Below, piece by piece: positions 23,627 through 31,623 of a DNA stretch of 32,451 bases. Origin of the DNA: Actinomycetota bacterium (GTDB lineage: Bacteria; Actinomycetota; Acidimicrobiia; Acidimicrobiales; JAHWLA01); the NCBI GenBank assembly GCA_019347595.1, contig JAHWLA010000004.1, positions 1 to 32,451 of the forward strand, read 5' to 3'. Under the pieces are notes generated by a model. It saw only the letters and a list, made by a program, of their open reading frames with translations, did no database searches and was not told where the DNA came from. Within the stretch, counting starts at the first letter, position 1; each line of letters opens with the position of its first letter. The translations under genes and the position numbers were made by a program.

Positions 23627-24303
23627 CCACGGAGGCAGCGCCTCCTGGGGGGGAGACAACGGCCGACACGCCGCACGCAATCGAGCCGGCGCCGGTCGAC
23701 CGGACGAGCGTCGCGGTGCGGACGATCCGCGAGCTGCCCGTTCTCTTCTTGGTGGCGCTCGTCATCGCCTTCCTGGTCAAGACGTTCGTGGCCCAGGCGT
23801 TCTACATCCCGTCGGGCTCGATGCTGCCCCAGCTCCAGCTCTACGACCGGGTGGTCGTCTCCAAGGTCGCGTACAAGCTCCATGAGCCGCGACGGGGCGA
23901 CATCGTGGTGTTCGACGAGCCGATTCGCGACTTCGTGCCCGAGCCGGACCACGGCAACGCCGTGGCCAAGGCGGTGAACTGGGTGCTGGAGCGGGTGGGC
24001 ATCGTGCCGCCGTCCACCGACGAGTTCATCAAGCGCGTGATCGCCCTGCCGGGCGAGAGCGTCGAGGGCAGGGACGGCAAGATCTTCATCGACGGACGCG
24101 AGCTGCGGGAGCCCTACCTCGACGCCACCGTCCGGACGGGCGCCTTCGGACCTGTGACCGTCGAAGACGGCGAGCTGTGGGTCATGGGCGACAACCGCGG
24201 CAACTCGCAGGACAGCCGGGTCTTCGGCGCCATCGACCAGGACACGGTGGTCGGACGCGCCATCGTGAGGGTCTGGCCCCTGGCCGATGCCTCGTTCCTG
24301 TAG
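23623..24303 (+). CDS. lepB: Type I signal peptidase
   Basis: A 226-residue membrane serine protease that removes Sec and Tat signal peptides. A cytoplasmic N-terminus is followed by one membrane helix (about 38-55, [18 protein letters not shown]). The catalytic Ser66 is in [10 protein letters not shown] and the general base Lys137 in [11 protein letters not shown]. The box E motif [11 protein letters not shown] is near residue 190. One anchor and an outside C-terminal domain match actinobacterial LepB. The GTG start overlaps the rplS stop. Confidence 0.96.
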   Translation: MTTEAAPPGGETTADTPHAIEPAPVDRTSVAVRTIRELPVLFLVALVIAFLVKTFVAQAFYIPSGSMLPQLQLYDRVVVSKVAYKLHEPRRGDIVVFDEPIRDFVPEPDHGNAVAKAVNWVLERVGIVPPSTDEFIKRVIALPGESVEGRDGKIFIDGRELREPYLDATVRTGAFGPVTVEDGELWVMGDNRGNSQDSRVFGAIDQDTVVGRAIVRVWPLADASFL

Positions 24304-24306
24304 CCC

Positions 24307-24312
24307 TACCAT
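24307..24312 (+). promoter_or_regulatory. -10 box TACCAT for DUF2469-yraN (leaderless)
   Basis: TACCAT lies 6 nt before ATG 24319, just after the lepB stop. No SD precedes the ATG. Confidence 0.5.
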
Positions 24313-24318
24313 GGGCGC

Positions 24319-24612
24319 ATGAGCGCCGAGGACCTCGAACGGTACGAAACCGAGATCGAGCTCCAGTTGTACCAGGAGTACCGAGCGGTCCTTCCCATGT
24401 TCCGCTACGTCGTGGAGACGGAGCGGCGGTTCTATCTGGCCAACGAGGTGAACATGGAGGCGCGCAACAAGGACGGGCGCACCTACTTCGAGATCGAGCT
24501 CGGTGACGCGTGGGTGTGGGACATGTACCGGCCCGCCCGCTTCGTCTCGTCCGTCCGCGTCGTCACGTTCAAGGACGTCAACGTCGAAGAGCTGCCCGAA
24601 AAGGAGCTCTAG
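24319..24612 (+). CDS. DUF2469 family protein
   Basis: A 97-residue protein conserved almost only in actinobacteria and typically found between lepB/rnhB and yraN (Rv2901c-like). The sequence MSAEDLERYETEIELQLYQE, YVVETERRFYLANEV and DAWVWDMYRPARFV is characteristic. It is soluble, acidic and aromatic-rich; function unknown. Its final base is shared with the GTG of yraN. Confidence 0.95.
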   Translation: MSAEDLERYETEIELQLYQEYRAVLPMFRYVVETERRFYLANEVNMEARNKDGRTYFEIELGDAWVWDMYRPARFVSSVRVVTFKDVNVEELPEKEL

Positions 24613-24959
24613 TGACCGACGTGCGCCGGGCGCTCGGCGCCCGCGGCGAAGCGGCCGTCGCCTCGTGGTACGAGGCGCGGGGCTACGAGGTGTTGGCCCG
24701 GAACTGGACGTGTCGCGAGGGCGAGCTCGACCTGGTCGTCCGGCAGGGACGCGCGTTCGTGTTCTGCGAGGTGAAGACGCGCACGACCGATGCGTTCGGG
24801 ACGCCGGCCGAGGCCGTCACCCGTGCCAAGCAGGACCGCCTGCGCCGCCTGGCCGCCCGGTGGCTGGAGGAGGACGCCCCGGTCCGCCCTCGCGAGATCC
24901 GCTTCGATGTGGCCGCCGTCCTCGACGACGAGATCGACGTCATCGAGGGTGCGTTCTGA
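24612..24959 (+). CDS. yraN: YraN family (UPF0102) nuclease-fold protein
   Basis: A 115-residue protein with the PD-(D/E)xK-like core: GELDLVV (Asp40) and FVFCEVKTR (Glu53, Lys55), preceded by GEAAVASWYEARGYEVLARNW. The family resembles Holliday-junction resolvases and restriction-like nucleases, but activity is unproven. It normally sits directly before comM and dprA in actinobacteria. Here a three-kilobase block of mostly minus-strand genes separates them. Confidence 0.94.
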   Translation: MTDVRRALGARGEAAVASWYEARGYEVLARNWTCREGELDLVVRQGRAFVFCEVKTRTTDAFGTPAEAVTRAKQDRLRRLAARWLEEDAPVRPREIRFDVAAVLDDEIDVIEGAF

Positions 24960-24982
24960 CCGCCCGGCCCTGACCCCCGCCG

Positions 24983-25180
24983 TCAGCGGCCCGGCCGCCG
25001 CCGGTGACGGTGCTCCCAGCAGGCGTGGTGCCAGTGGCGCCGCAGGTCCGGCGCTTGGCGGGGCACGACCACCAGGTGCCCGACGCCGGCCGGTATCTCC
25101 TGGTTGCACCCCGGGCAGAGGTACGCCTTGCGGGCCTCGTAGGGCTGGATGCGACGAACCTCGGCCGGCTCCTCGCTCAC
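24983..25180 (-). CDS. Small zinc-finger-like protein (65 aa)
   Basis: A GTG start (MSEEPAEVRRIQPYEARKAY) overlaps the stop of the tiny upstream gene (GTGA). A CPGC knuckle and a later HWHHACWEHRHR segment could make a zinc site. The pattern RRIQPY...K-Y-CPGC-QEIP-G-GH-VVVP is familiar from small actinobacterial proteins often misnamed ATP/GTP-binding. No catalytic motif is seen. Codon use matches coding sequence. Confidence 0.75.
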   Translation of the reverse strand: MSEEPAEVRRIQPYEARKAYLCPGCNQEIPAGVGHLVVVPRQAPDLRRHWHHACWEHRHRRRPGR

Positions 25181-25290
25181 CGCGGGAGGAGCGCCCACAG
25201 GAGGAGCACGGCCACCACGGCCAAGGCCGACGCCACCAGCACATAGTCGGACGTGCGTCGCTTCTGCGGGCGATAGGGGTTGAATCCCAT
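25177..25290 (-). CDS. 37-residue single-pass membrane miniprotein
   Basis: ATG opens MGFNPYRPQKRRTSDYVLVA, a basic head followed by one helix (about residues 17-35: VLVASALAVVAVLLLWALL) and a short end. Similar basic-head, single-helix miniproteins beside the zinc-finger gene are familiar in actinobacteria, but I cannot verify this here. The stop overlaps the next gene's GTG (GTGA), which supports a real two-gene operon. A GATACT -10 lies 7 nt before the ATG, so it is probably leaderless. Confidence 0.6.
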   Translation of the reverse strand: MGFNPYRPQKRRTSDYVLVASALAVVAVLLLWALLPR

Positions 25291-25297
25291 GGCACTC

Positions 25298-25303
25298 AGT
25301 ATC
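25298..25303 (-). promoter_or_regulatory. -10 box GATACT for the miniprotein operon (leaderless)
   Basis: On the minus strand GATACT ends 7 nt before the ATG at 25290. It overlaps four bases of the opposing -10 box at 25300-25305. Confidence 0.4.
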
Positions 25304-25305
25304 GT
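25300..25305 (+). promoter_or_regulatory. -10 box TATCGT for the crotonase gene (leaderless)
   Basis: TATCGT ends 8 nt before ATG 25314. The whole divergent intergenic space is 23 bp, so any -35 must lie inside the opposite gene. Confidence 0.45.
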
Positions 25306-25313
25306 CGGCGCGC

Positions 25314-26084
25314 ATGGACACCCTGATCGTGGAGCGGTCCGGAGGCATCGTCACCGTCACCATGAACCGGCCGGACAAGAAGAACGCAGCCGACATGACC
25401 ATGTGGCGTGAACTCCAGGCCACGTTCCGGGAGATCGCCGACCGCCGCGACGACCGGGTGGTCGTCCTCACCGGTGCGGGCGGCTCCTTCTGCTCGGGGG
25501 CCGACCTGGGGGACCCGGCGACGGTGGAGCTGCACCACCTGCCCCGGATGCGCCTGATCCACTCGGTCGCCGTCGCCCTCCACCGCCTGCCCCAGCCCAC
25601 GATTGCCAAGGTCGGCGGCGTGGCCGCGGGCGCGGGCTGCAACATGGCGTTCGGCTGCGATCTGATCGTGGCGTCCGAGGACGCCCGCTTCTCCGAGATC
25701 TTCTCCCAGCGCGGCCTGTCCGTGGACTTCGGCGGCTCGTGGCTCTTGCCGCGGCTTATCGGGCTCCATCGGGCCAAGGAGCTCGCCTTCTTCGCCGACA
25801 TCCTCTCGGCCGCCGACGTCGCCGCCTTCGGGCTCGTCAACCGGGTGGTCCCTGCCGACGAGCTCGACGACTTCGTCGAAGCCTGGGCGACGCGCCTGGC
25901 TGCCGGCCCGCCACTCGCCCTGTCGATGACCAAAGCCGTGCTCAACAACTCGATCGCTCCTTCCATCGAGCACGCCCTCGAGGTGGAGGGTTACGCCCAG
26001 AGCGTCAACTTCGGCACGCAGGACGCCGGCGAGGCGATGCGAGCCTTCATCGAGAAGCGGCCGCCGACCTTCACAGGCCGGTGA
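25314..26084 (+). CDS. Crotonase-family protein, PaaG-like enoyl-CoA isomerase/hydratase
   Basis: A 256-residue enoyl-CoA hydratase/isomerase fold. It has MNRPDKKNAADMTMW, the CoA/oxyanion loop SFCSGADL, and GGVAAGAGCNMAFGCDLIVAS, the second oxyanion strand. The two catalytic Glu of classical hydratases (rat Glu144 and Glu164) align with Asn110 and Phe130. Asp138 in GLSVDFGGSW is present, as in PaaG-type ring isomerases and 4-chlorobenzoyl-CoA dehalogenases. It is therefore more likely an isomerase-type crotonase than a beta-oxidation hydratase. The gene is alone on its strand and converges with the PBP gene 9 bases beyond its stop. Confidence 0.88.
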   Translation: MDTLIVERSGGIVTVTMNRPDKKNAADMTMWRELQATFREIADRRDDRVVVLTGAGGSFCSGADLGDPATVELHHLPRMRLIHSVAVALHRLPQPTIAKVGGVAAGAGCNMAFGCDLIVASEDARFSEIFSQRGLSVDFGGSWLLPRLIGLHRAKELAFFADILSAADVAAFGLVNRVVPADELDDFVEAWATRLAAGPPLALSMTKAVLNNSIAPSIEHALEVEGYAQSVNFGTQDAGEAMRAFIEKRPPTFTGR

Positions 26085-26093
26085 CGATCGAGG

Positions 26094-27977
26094 TCAGCGT
26101 GGGAGCGCGCTGACGAAACGGGCGGCGATGGGCGCCGCCTCCCTGCCGCCGACGCCGCCGCCCTCGACGAGCACGGCGAAGGCGATGGTGCCCGAGAAGC
26201 CCGCGAACCAGGCATGCGTCTTCGGGGGCACGTCCGTGCCGAATTCCGCCGTTCCCGTCTTGCCCGCCACCTCACGCCCGGCGACCGCAGCCGCCGTTGC
26301 CGTGCCCGCGGTGACCACCTCGCGCATGAGCGCGCGCAGCGCGTCGACGATCGGAGGGGCGAGCGTCTCCGTGGTGGCCGGCTCCGCGTCCCCCGCGAGC
26401 AGCGACGGCGCTCGCCATCGCCCTCCGGCTGCGGCTGCGGCGACGCTTGCCATGAGCAACGGACTCGCCGTCACGCGCCCCTGACCGATGGCGGCTGCGG
26501 CCCGTTCGGCGTCGTCACGAGGGTCGGGAAAGGCGCCGCCCGCCACGGGGAGCGGCAAATCCAGCTCGGCCTCGAAGCCGAACCGGCGTGCCGCGTCCGC
26601 CAGCGCACCGTCGGGCAGACGGGCGGCCACTTGGACGAAAACGGTGTTGCAGGAGTGGGCGAAGGCGGTGCGGAACGCGATATCCCCCGCCGACTCACCT
26701 TCGAAGTTGCGGAAGGGCTTGCCGCCGACGGTCACCTGCGGCGGGCAGGACACCGGCGTGGCGGGCGTCATTCCGTTGGCCAGGAGGGCGGCCGTCGTGA
26801 CGATCTTGAACGTCGAACCCGGCGGGTAGCGGCCCGCGAGCGCCCGGTTGAAGGCGTGGTCCAGGGGTCTGCTGGCGACCGCCCGCACCTCGCCCGTTCC
26901 CACGTCCACGGCAACGAGGGCGGCGGGCAGGGTGACGCCGTCGAGGGCCGCGTCGGCCGCCGTCTGCACGGCGCGCTCGAGCGTCGTCGTCACCGGCGTG
27001 CCCGGCACGCCGTCGAACTGCGTCAGCGTGGCCACCAGCTCGTTGCTGCCGTCGGCCTCGATGCGCACCTCGCCCGACGGCTGTCCGGCCAGTTCCCGCT
27101 CACGAGTGGCTTCCAGCCCGCTGAGGCCCACCTCGTCGCCCACCACGTACGGCTCGCCCAGCTCCTTCAGGCGTTCGGCCGTGATCTCGCCGACCCGCCC
27201 CACGGTGTGGCGGGCGAACGCCGCCGACGGCGTGAGCCGGGCCGTTTTTCGTCGGAAGACCAGCCCGGGCACCGGTTGGAGGTCGCCCCGCACGGCGGCA
27301 TAGCGCTCTTCTCGGAGATCGATCACGGGCACGAATACGTCGGGCCGCAGGCCCGGTCGGTCGAGGAGAGCGTGCACCCGAGCGGGGTCCACGCCTACGT
27401 GTTGCTGGAGCGCGGCCGTCACGTGGGACCGGTCACGGACGCGGCGGGGCTCGATGCCCACCGACACCACCTGTCCCACGGCGGTGATCGGGCTGCTGTC
27501 GGCGGCGAGGATCGGCGCCCGTTCGGGCCACTGCCTGGTGCGCGAGAAATGCATGCCTGCCCCCAGTTGCGGGTGGAGCGTGGCGCGGGCCCAGCGCACC
27601 AGCCAGTCGCCGTCGCGACGGACGAGATCGAAGGAGCCCTCGTACTCCCACGTCCCGAGCCCGCGAAGGCGGAGCTCGGCCGTGAATGCAGCCGTGGCCG
27701 CGTCGCCTTCCCGGCGCACCGTGCCGCGGCGGAACCTCCGCGTCGCCACCTGGAGGTCTCGCGTCATCGCCTCGTGCGTGTCCGCGAACTCGGCGGGCGG
27801 GTCGGCCACCAGCGCCCGCATCTCCACCCACTCGCCGCGAGCCCATCGGTCGAGGTAGGCGCGAACGGCGTCCTCGGGGCCGTTCGAGGAACGAGCGCGC
27901 ACGACGACGAAGGCGCCCACCCCTACGACCAGCACCGCAACCGTGATGGCTGCCGCCGTGACCCACGTCCGTCGCAT
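26094..27977 (-). CDS. Class B penicillin-binding protein with MecA-N-like (NTF2) domain
   Basis: A 627-residue membrane-anchored D,D-transpeptidase that crosslinks peptidoglycan outside the cell. After a signal-anchor (about 5-26) comes an NTF2-like domain (about 33-140) as in MecA/PBP2a and Rv2864c. The PBP dimerisation region follows (VGQVVSVGIEP to RELAGQPSGEV). The transpeptidase core has SxxK at Ser388-Lys391 (STFK), SxN at Ser442-Asn444 (SCN) and KTG at 573-575 (KTGTAE), so it looks active. No lipobox Cys is present. I start at MRRTWVTAAA because a promoter-like motif places the start point at that ATG; an ATG three codons earlier overlaps the -10 box. Confidence 0.93.
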   Translation of the reverse strand: MRRTWVTAAAITVAVLVVGVGAFVVVRARSSNGPEDAVRAYLDRWARGEWVEMRALVADPPAEFADTHEAMTRDLQVATRRFRRGTVRREGDAATAAFTAELRLRGLGTWEYEGSFDLVRRDGDWLVRWARATLHPQLGAGMHFSRTRQWPERAPILAADSSPITAVGQVVSVGIEPRRVRDRSHVTAALQQHVGVDPARVHALLDRPGLRPDVFVPVIDLREERYAAVRGDLQPVPGLVFRRKTARLTPSAAFARHTVGRVGEITAERLKELGEPYVVGDEVGLSGLEATRERELAGQPSGEVRIEADGSNELVATLTQFDGVPGTPVTTTLERAVQTAADAALDGVTLPAALVAVDVGTGEVRAVASRPLDHAFNRALAGRYPPGSTFKIVTTAALLANGMTPATPVSCPPQVTVGGKPFRNFEGESAGDIAFRTAFAHSCNTVFVQVAARLPDGALADAARRFGFEAELDLPLPVAGGAFPDPRDDAERAAAAIGQGRVTASPLLMASVAAAAAGGRWRAPSLLAGDAEPATTETLAPPIVDALRALMREVVTAGTATAAAVAGREVAGKTGTAEFGTDVPPKTHAWFAGFSGTIAFAVLVEGGGVGGREAAPIAARFVSALPR

Positions 27978-27984
27978 GTCGCCC

Positions 27985-28007
27985 ATTCTGCACGGGGGGT
28001 GTGACAG
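27985..28007 (-). promoter_or_regulatory. Damage-type-like promoter for the PBP gene
   Basis: On the minus strand: CTGTCACAC-N8-CAGAAT, then 7 nt and the PBP ATG. It has the same -35 and spacing as the comM and ftsY promoters, but CAGAAT replaces TAnnnT. With its divergent partner at 28037-28059 it forms a symmetric pair. Confidence 0.4.
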
Positions 28008-28036
28008 TGAAGCGATCCGCGAATTGAGCGGTGTCA

Positions 28037-28059
28037 TTGTCACACCCCCTCGCTAAGGT
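28037..28059 (+). promoter_or_regulatory. RecA-NDp/PafBC-like promoter of comM-dprA
   Basis: TTGTCACAC-N8-TAAGGT. The established actinobacterial LexA-independent DNA-damage promoter is TTGTCRGTG-N8-TAnnnT; six of nine -35-side bases, the spacing and the -10 agree. The predicted start point near 28066 leaves a leader of about 74 nt before comM. Confidence 0.55.
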
Positions 28060-28139
28060 GATCGACGTCGCTTCGGCGATCCGTTCCTGCGGCCGGCGTC
28101 CAGGCCCTGCTCCAGCAAGAAACCCTCTTGGAGCATGCC

Positions 28140-29654
28140 GTGATCGCCACCATTCCGTCTGCCACCCTGCTCGGCGTCGAGGGCTACCCGGTCGCCGTCG
28201 AAGCCCACGTCTCCACCGGCCTGCCCGGCTTCCACGTGGTCGGGTTGCCTGACGCCGCCTGCCGCGAGTCCCGCGATCGCGTGCGCGCCGCGCTGCTCTC
28301 GAGCAACCTGCCGTGGCCGCTGCGGCGGGTCACCGTGAACCTGGCGCCCTCGGGGATGCGCAAGACCGGCGCCGGGCTCGATCTCCCCATTGCCATCGCG
28401 CTGCTGGCGGCGGCGGGGGAGTTGCCCATCGAGGCGTTGACGGGAATCGCCTGCATCGGCGAGCTCGGCCTGGACGGGTCGGTGCGCCCGGTGCCCGGCA
28501 TCCTGCCGCTCGTCGACGCGGTCGACGTCCCCATCGTCGTCGTCCCCGAGTCCTGTCGCCGGGAGGCGGCGCTCGTCGGCCGCCACGACGTGCGCGCCGT
28601 CGCCACCCTGTCGGTGGTTGTCGACGCCTTGCGCGGCGACGGGCCGTGGCCCGACGCGTCGACAGCCGAGGACGACCCCGACCCACCGTCCGACCCGCCG
28701 CCCGACCTGGCCGAGGTGCGAGGCCAGCGCGTGGGCCGATGGGCGCTCGAGGTGGCGGCGGCCGGCGGCCACCACCTGCTCATGACCGGGCCGCCGGGCG
28801 CGGGCAAGACGCTGCTGGCCCAGCGCCTGCCCGGCATCCTGCCGCCGCTGACGCGCGAGCAGGCGCTGGAGACGACGCGCGTGCACTCGGCAGCCGGCGT
28901 GCCGCTACCGCCCCGCGGAATGGTCGAGCGCCCGCCGTTCCGGGCGCCGCACCACAGCGCCTCGGCCGTTTCGCTCGTCGGCGGCGGGACGGCCGTCATG
29001 CGGCCCGGCGAGAGGTCGTGCGCCACCAACGGCGTGCTCTTCCTCGACGAGCTGGGCGAGTTCCACGCGGGCGTCCTCGACATGCTTCGCCAGCCGCTCG
29101 AGGAAGGCGTCGTCCGGGTGTCGCGGGCCCGGGCGACGGTCACCTTCCCGGCGCGGTTCCTGCTTGTCGCCGCCATGAACCCGTGTCCGTGCGGACGCGC
29201 CGGGCCTCCTGGTGCGTGCCGGTGCAGCGAGACCGAACGCGCTCGTTACGCGCGGCGTGTGTCCGGGCCGTTGCTCGACCGATTCGACCTGCGCGTCGCC
29301 GTCACGTGGGCCGATCCCGAGGAACTCCTCGGCGCCGCCCCCGCCGAGTCGTCCGCCGACGTGGCGGCGCGGGTCGCATCGGTACGCGTCATGGCGGCGG
29401 CTCGCGGCGTGCGGGTGAACGCCGCCATCCCCGCCGAGCGGCTCGACGAGGTGGCGCCCGTGACGAAGCCCGCGTGGGACGTGCTCGACCGCCGGCTGCG
29501 GTCGGGGGCGCTCACGGCCCGCGGGCTGCATCGGGTACGCCGGGTGGCCCGCACGCTGGCCGACCTCGACGGGTGCGAGACCCTCGACGAGGAGCACGTG
29601 TGCGCGGCCATGGCGCTGCGTGTCGACCACGCCGATCTCGGGCTGGCGTCGTGA
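28140..29654 (+). CDS. comM: ComM/YifB family Mg-chelatase-like AAA+ ATPase
   Basis: A 504-residue member of the ComM family, hexameric helicases that drive branch migration during integration of transformed or recombining DNA. The N-terminal Lon/RecA-like domain opens MIATIPSATLLGVEGYPVAV, then GLPGFHVVGLPDAACRESRDR. The AAA+ core has Walker A GPPGAGKT (217-224), Walker B VLFLDELGEF and NPCPCGRAG with nearby Cys. The C-terminal Mg_chelatase_C region has LTARGLHRVRRVARTLADLDG. The start is GTG with GGAG six bases upstream; a TTG at 28128 would swallow that SD. dprA overlaps by four bases. Confidence 0.95.
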   Translation: MIATIPSATLLGVEGYPVAVEAHVSTGLPGFHVVGLPDAACRESRDRVRAALLSSNLPWPLRRVTVNLAPSGMRKTGAGLDLPIAIALLAAAGELPIEALTGIACIGELGLDGSVRPVPGILPLVDAVDVPIVVVPESCRREAALVGRHDVRAVATLSVVVDALRGDGPWPDASTAEDDPDPPSDPPPDLAEVRGQRVGRWALEVAAAGGHHLLMTGPPGAGKTLLAQRLPGILPPLTREQALETTRVHSAAGVPLPPRGMVERPPFRAPHHSASAVSLVGGGTAVMRPGERSCATNGVLFLDELGEFHAGVLDMLRQPLEEGVVRVSRARATVTFPARFLLVAAMNPCPCGRAGPPGACRCSETERARYARRVSGPLLDRFDLRVAVTWADPEELLGAAPAESSADVAARVASVRVMAAARGVRVNAAIPAERLDEVAPVTKPAWDVLDRRLRSGALTARGLHRVRRVARTLADLDGCETLDEEHVCAAMALRVDHADLGLAS

Positions 29655-30721
29655 GCGGCGACGGCTGTGCGGCGGCGCTGGCGGGGTTGCCGGGCATGGC
29701 GCCGTTTCGCCTGCGTGACTTGCTCGCCGACCGGTCGCCGGCGCAGGCGTGGGCCGCGGTGCGCGAGGGTGAGGAGGGCGCCGAGTGGCAGAAGGTGGCC
29801 GCGGGGGTCGAGGTCGAGGCGGTTGCCGAGGCCCATACGGCGGCCGGTGTCGGCGTGCACGTCCTGGGCTCGCCGGAGTACCCGACGGCGTTGGCGGACG
29901 ACGCGGAGGCGCCCGCCGTCCTGTTCAGCGTGGGCGACCTCGATGCTGTTCGTCGTCCGCTTGTCGGGGTGGTGGGCACCAGACGGTGCACCCACGCCGG
30001 TCGTCAGACGGCCCGTACGTTCGGCGTCGACCTGGCTTGTGCCGGCGTTGCGGTCGTCTCCGGTCTGGCGCTCGGCATTGACGGCGCCGCCCACGCGGGC
30101 GCCCTGGAGGCCGCCGACGCCGGTGGGCGGCCGCCGGTCGCAGTCGTCGGGAGCGGCCTCGACGTCGTCTACCCCCGCCGCCACGCGCGGCTGTGGGAAC
30201 GAGTAGCCGAGATCGGCTGCCTCCTGTCGGAGTGGCCGTTGGGCGTCCGCCCCGAGCGGTGGCACTTCCCGGCCCGCAATCGCATCATCGCTGCCCTTGT
30301 CGACGTGCTTGTAGTCGTCGAGTCGCATGCCGCGGGCGGGTCGATGCACACGGTGGAGGCGGCCGATGCGCGCGGACGGACCGTGCTCGCCGTGCCCGGT
30401 CCCGTGCGCAGCCCGGCCAGCGAGGGCACCAACCGCCTTCTCCACGACGGCCACGGGCCTGCCCGTGACGCCGCCGACGTGCTGACCGCGCTCGGTCTGG
30501 CCCGGCCGCTGCCGCCGCGACGGCGGCTGCGCGCCGTGCCCGACGGCACCGACGGGGCCGTGCTCGACGCCGTCGACTGGGAGCCCACCAGCTTCGAGCA
30601 GATCGTGGCCCGCACGGGTCTCGGGCTGGGCCCCGTCTCGGCCGCGTTGGCCCGTCTCGAGCACGATTCGTGGGTGGCCGGTGACGCCGGGTGGTGGGAA
30701 CGCGTTGGAATGGGCGAGTAG
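29651..30721 (+). CDS. dprA: DNA-processing protein DprA
   Basis: A 356-residue RecA-loading ssDNA-binding protein. The Rossmann-like core shows [58 protein letters not shown] and [20 protein letters not shown], followed by [14 protein letters not shown]. The C-terminal part (about 295-350) looks like the winged-helix DML1 domain. The GTG start overlaps the comM stop. Coupling to comM fits a shared role in uptake or repair recombination. A promoter for the next gene lies inside its last codons. Confidence 0.95.
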   Translation: MSGDGCAAALAGLPGMAPFRLRDLLADRSPAQAWAAVREGEEGAEWQKVAAGVEVEAVAEAHTAAGVGVHVLGSPEYPTALADDAEAPAVLFSVGDLDAVRRPLVGVVGTRRCTHAGRQTARTFGVDLACAGVAVVSGLALGIDGAAHAGALEAADAGGRPPVAVVGSGLDVVYPRRHARLWERVAEIGCLLSEWPLGVRPERWHFPARNRIIAALVDVLVVVESHAAGGSMHTVEAADARGRTVLAVPGPVRSPASEGTNRLLHDGHGPARDAADVLTALGLARPLPPRRRLRAVPDGTDGAVLDAVDWEPTSFEQIVARTGLGLGPVSAALARLEHDSWVAGDAGWWERVGMGE

Positions 30722-30732
30722 TTGTCTACACT
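30705..30732 (+). promoter_or_regulatory. Sigma70-type promoter for the WhiG-like gene
   Basis: TTGGAA, 16-base spacer, TACACT; the -35 lies inside the end of dprA. A leader of about 35 nt and an SD (GAGGA at 30764-30768) precede GTG 30774. Confidence 0.55.
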
Positions 30733-30773
30733 CGGTGCAAGCGGGTGCCCCTATTGCCGGGCCGAGGATAGGC

Positions 30774-31556
30774 GTGGACGAAGAGGACCTCAGGGCGATC
30801 GATCAGCTGTGGGCCGACTACAAGGCCAGCGGCTCGCGCGAGGCGAGAGACCGCTTGATCGTCCACTACTCGCCGCTGGTCAAGTACGTAGCGGGCCGCG
30901 TATCGGTCGGATTGCCCCAGAATATCGAGCAGGCCGACCTCGTCAGCTACGGCATCTTCGGGCTGATCGACGCCATCGACAAGTTCGACCCGGCGCGTGC
31001 CATCAAGTTCGAGACGTATGCCATCGCCCGCATCAAGGGCGCCATCATCGACGAGCTGCGCTCCATCGACTGGGTGCCCCGTTCCGTCCGAGCCAAGGCC
31101 CGGGCGGTGGAGAAGGCCTACGCCAAGCTCGAAGCAGGCTTGCTGCGCACGCCGACCGACGCCGAGGTCGCCACCGAGATGGGCATCAGCGAGCAGGACC
31201 TCCACAACGTCTTCAACCAGATCTCCTTTGTCGGCCTAATTGCCCTCGACGAGATGCTCTCGGTCGGCGGCGACCGGGGCGAATCGACCACGTTGGGCGA
31301 CACCATCCCCGACAAGGGCGAGGGGCCGGTGGCGGCCTTCGAGGTCGAGGAGATGAAGCAAATCCTCGCCTCGGCCATCAACCGCTTGGGCGACCGCGAG
31401 AAGATCGTCCTCACCCTCTATTACTACGAGGGCCTCACCTTGGCCGAGATCGGCGAAGTGCTCGGCGTGACCGAGAGCCGCGTCTGCCAGATCCACACCA
31501 AGGCCGTGCTCCAGCTCCGCTCGAAGATGGCAGAGCCCGAGCGCGAGCCCGCCTGA
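30774..31556 (+). CDS. whiG: FliA/WhiG-family RNA polymerase sigma factor
   Basis: A 260-residue group 3 sigma factor. Region 2 has [39 protein letters not shown] and [19 protein letters not shown], which bind and melt the -10. Region 3 has [20 protein letters not shown] and region 4 the helix-turn-helix [20 protein letters not shown]. In Streptomyces WhiG starts sporulation; in motile bacteria FliA drives flagellar genes. Which applies here is unknown, as no anti-sigma or target genes are in view. Location beside an M23-type gene and rpsB matches the Streptomyces whiG neighbourhood. The GTG is chosen for its SD and correct N-terminus ([10 protein letters not shown]). Confidence 0.92.
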   Translation: MDEEDLRAIDQLWADYKASGSREARDRLIVHYSPLVKYVAGRVSVGLPQNIEQADLVSYGIFGLIDAIDKFDPARAIKFETYAIARIKGAIIDELRSIDWVPRSVRAKARAVEKAYAKLEAGLLRTPTDAEVATEMGISEQDLHNVFNQISFVGLIALDEMLSVGGDRGESTTLGDTIPDKGEGPVAAFEVEEMKQILASAINRLGDREKIVLTLYYYEGLTLAEIGEVLGVTESRVCQIHTKAVLQLRSKMAEPEREPA

Positions 31557-31623
31557 CCGCCCGCCGCACGCCGGCCCACCACTTCCCCCTCGTCCCCCGC
31601 ACGCCATGCCCGAGGGGAGGCAG

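Noticed and set aside
28128-28139. TTG start for comM at 28128
   Set aside because: It would place the likely SD (GGAG) inside the gene, and the GTG at 28140 gives the family-like N-terminus.
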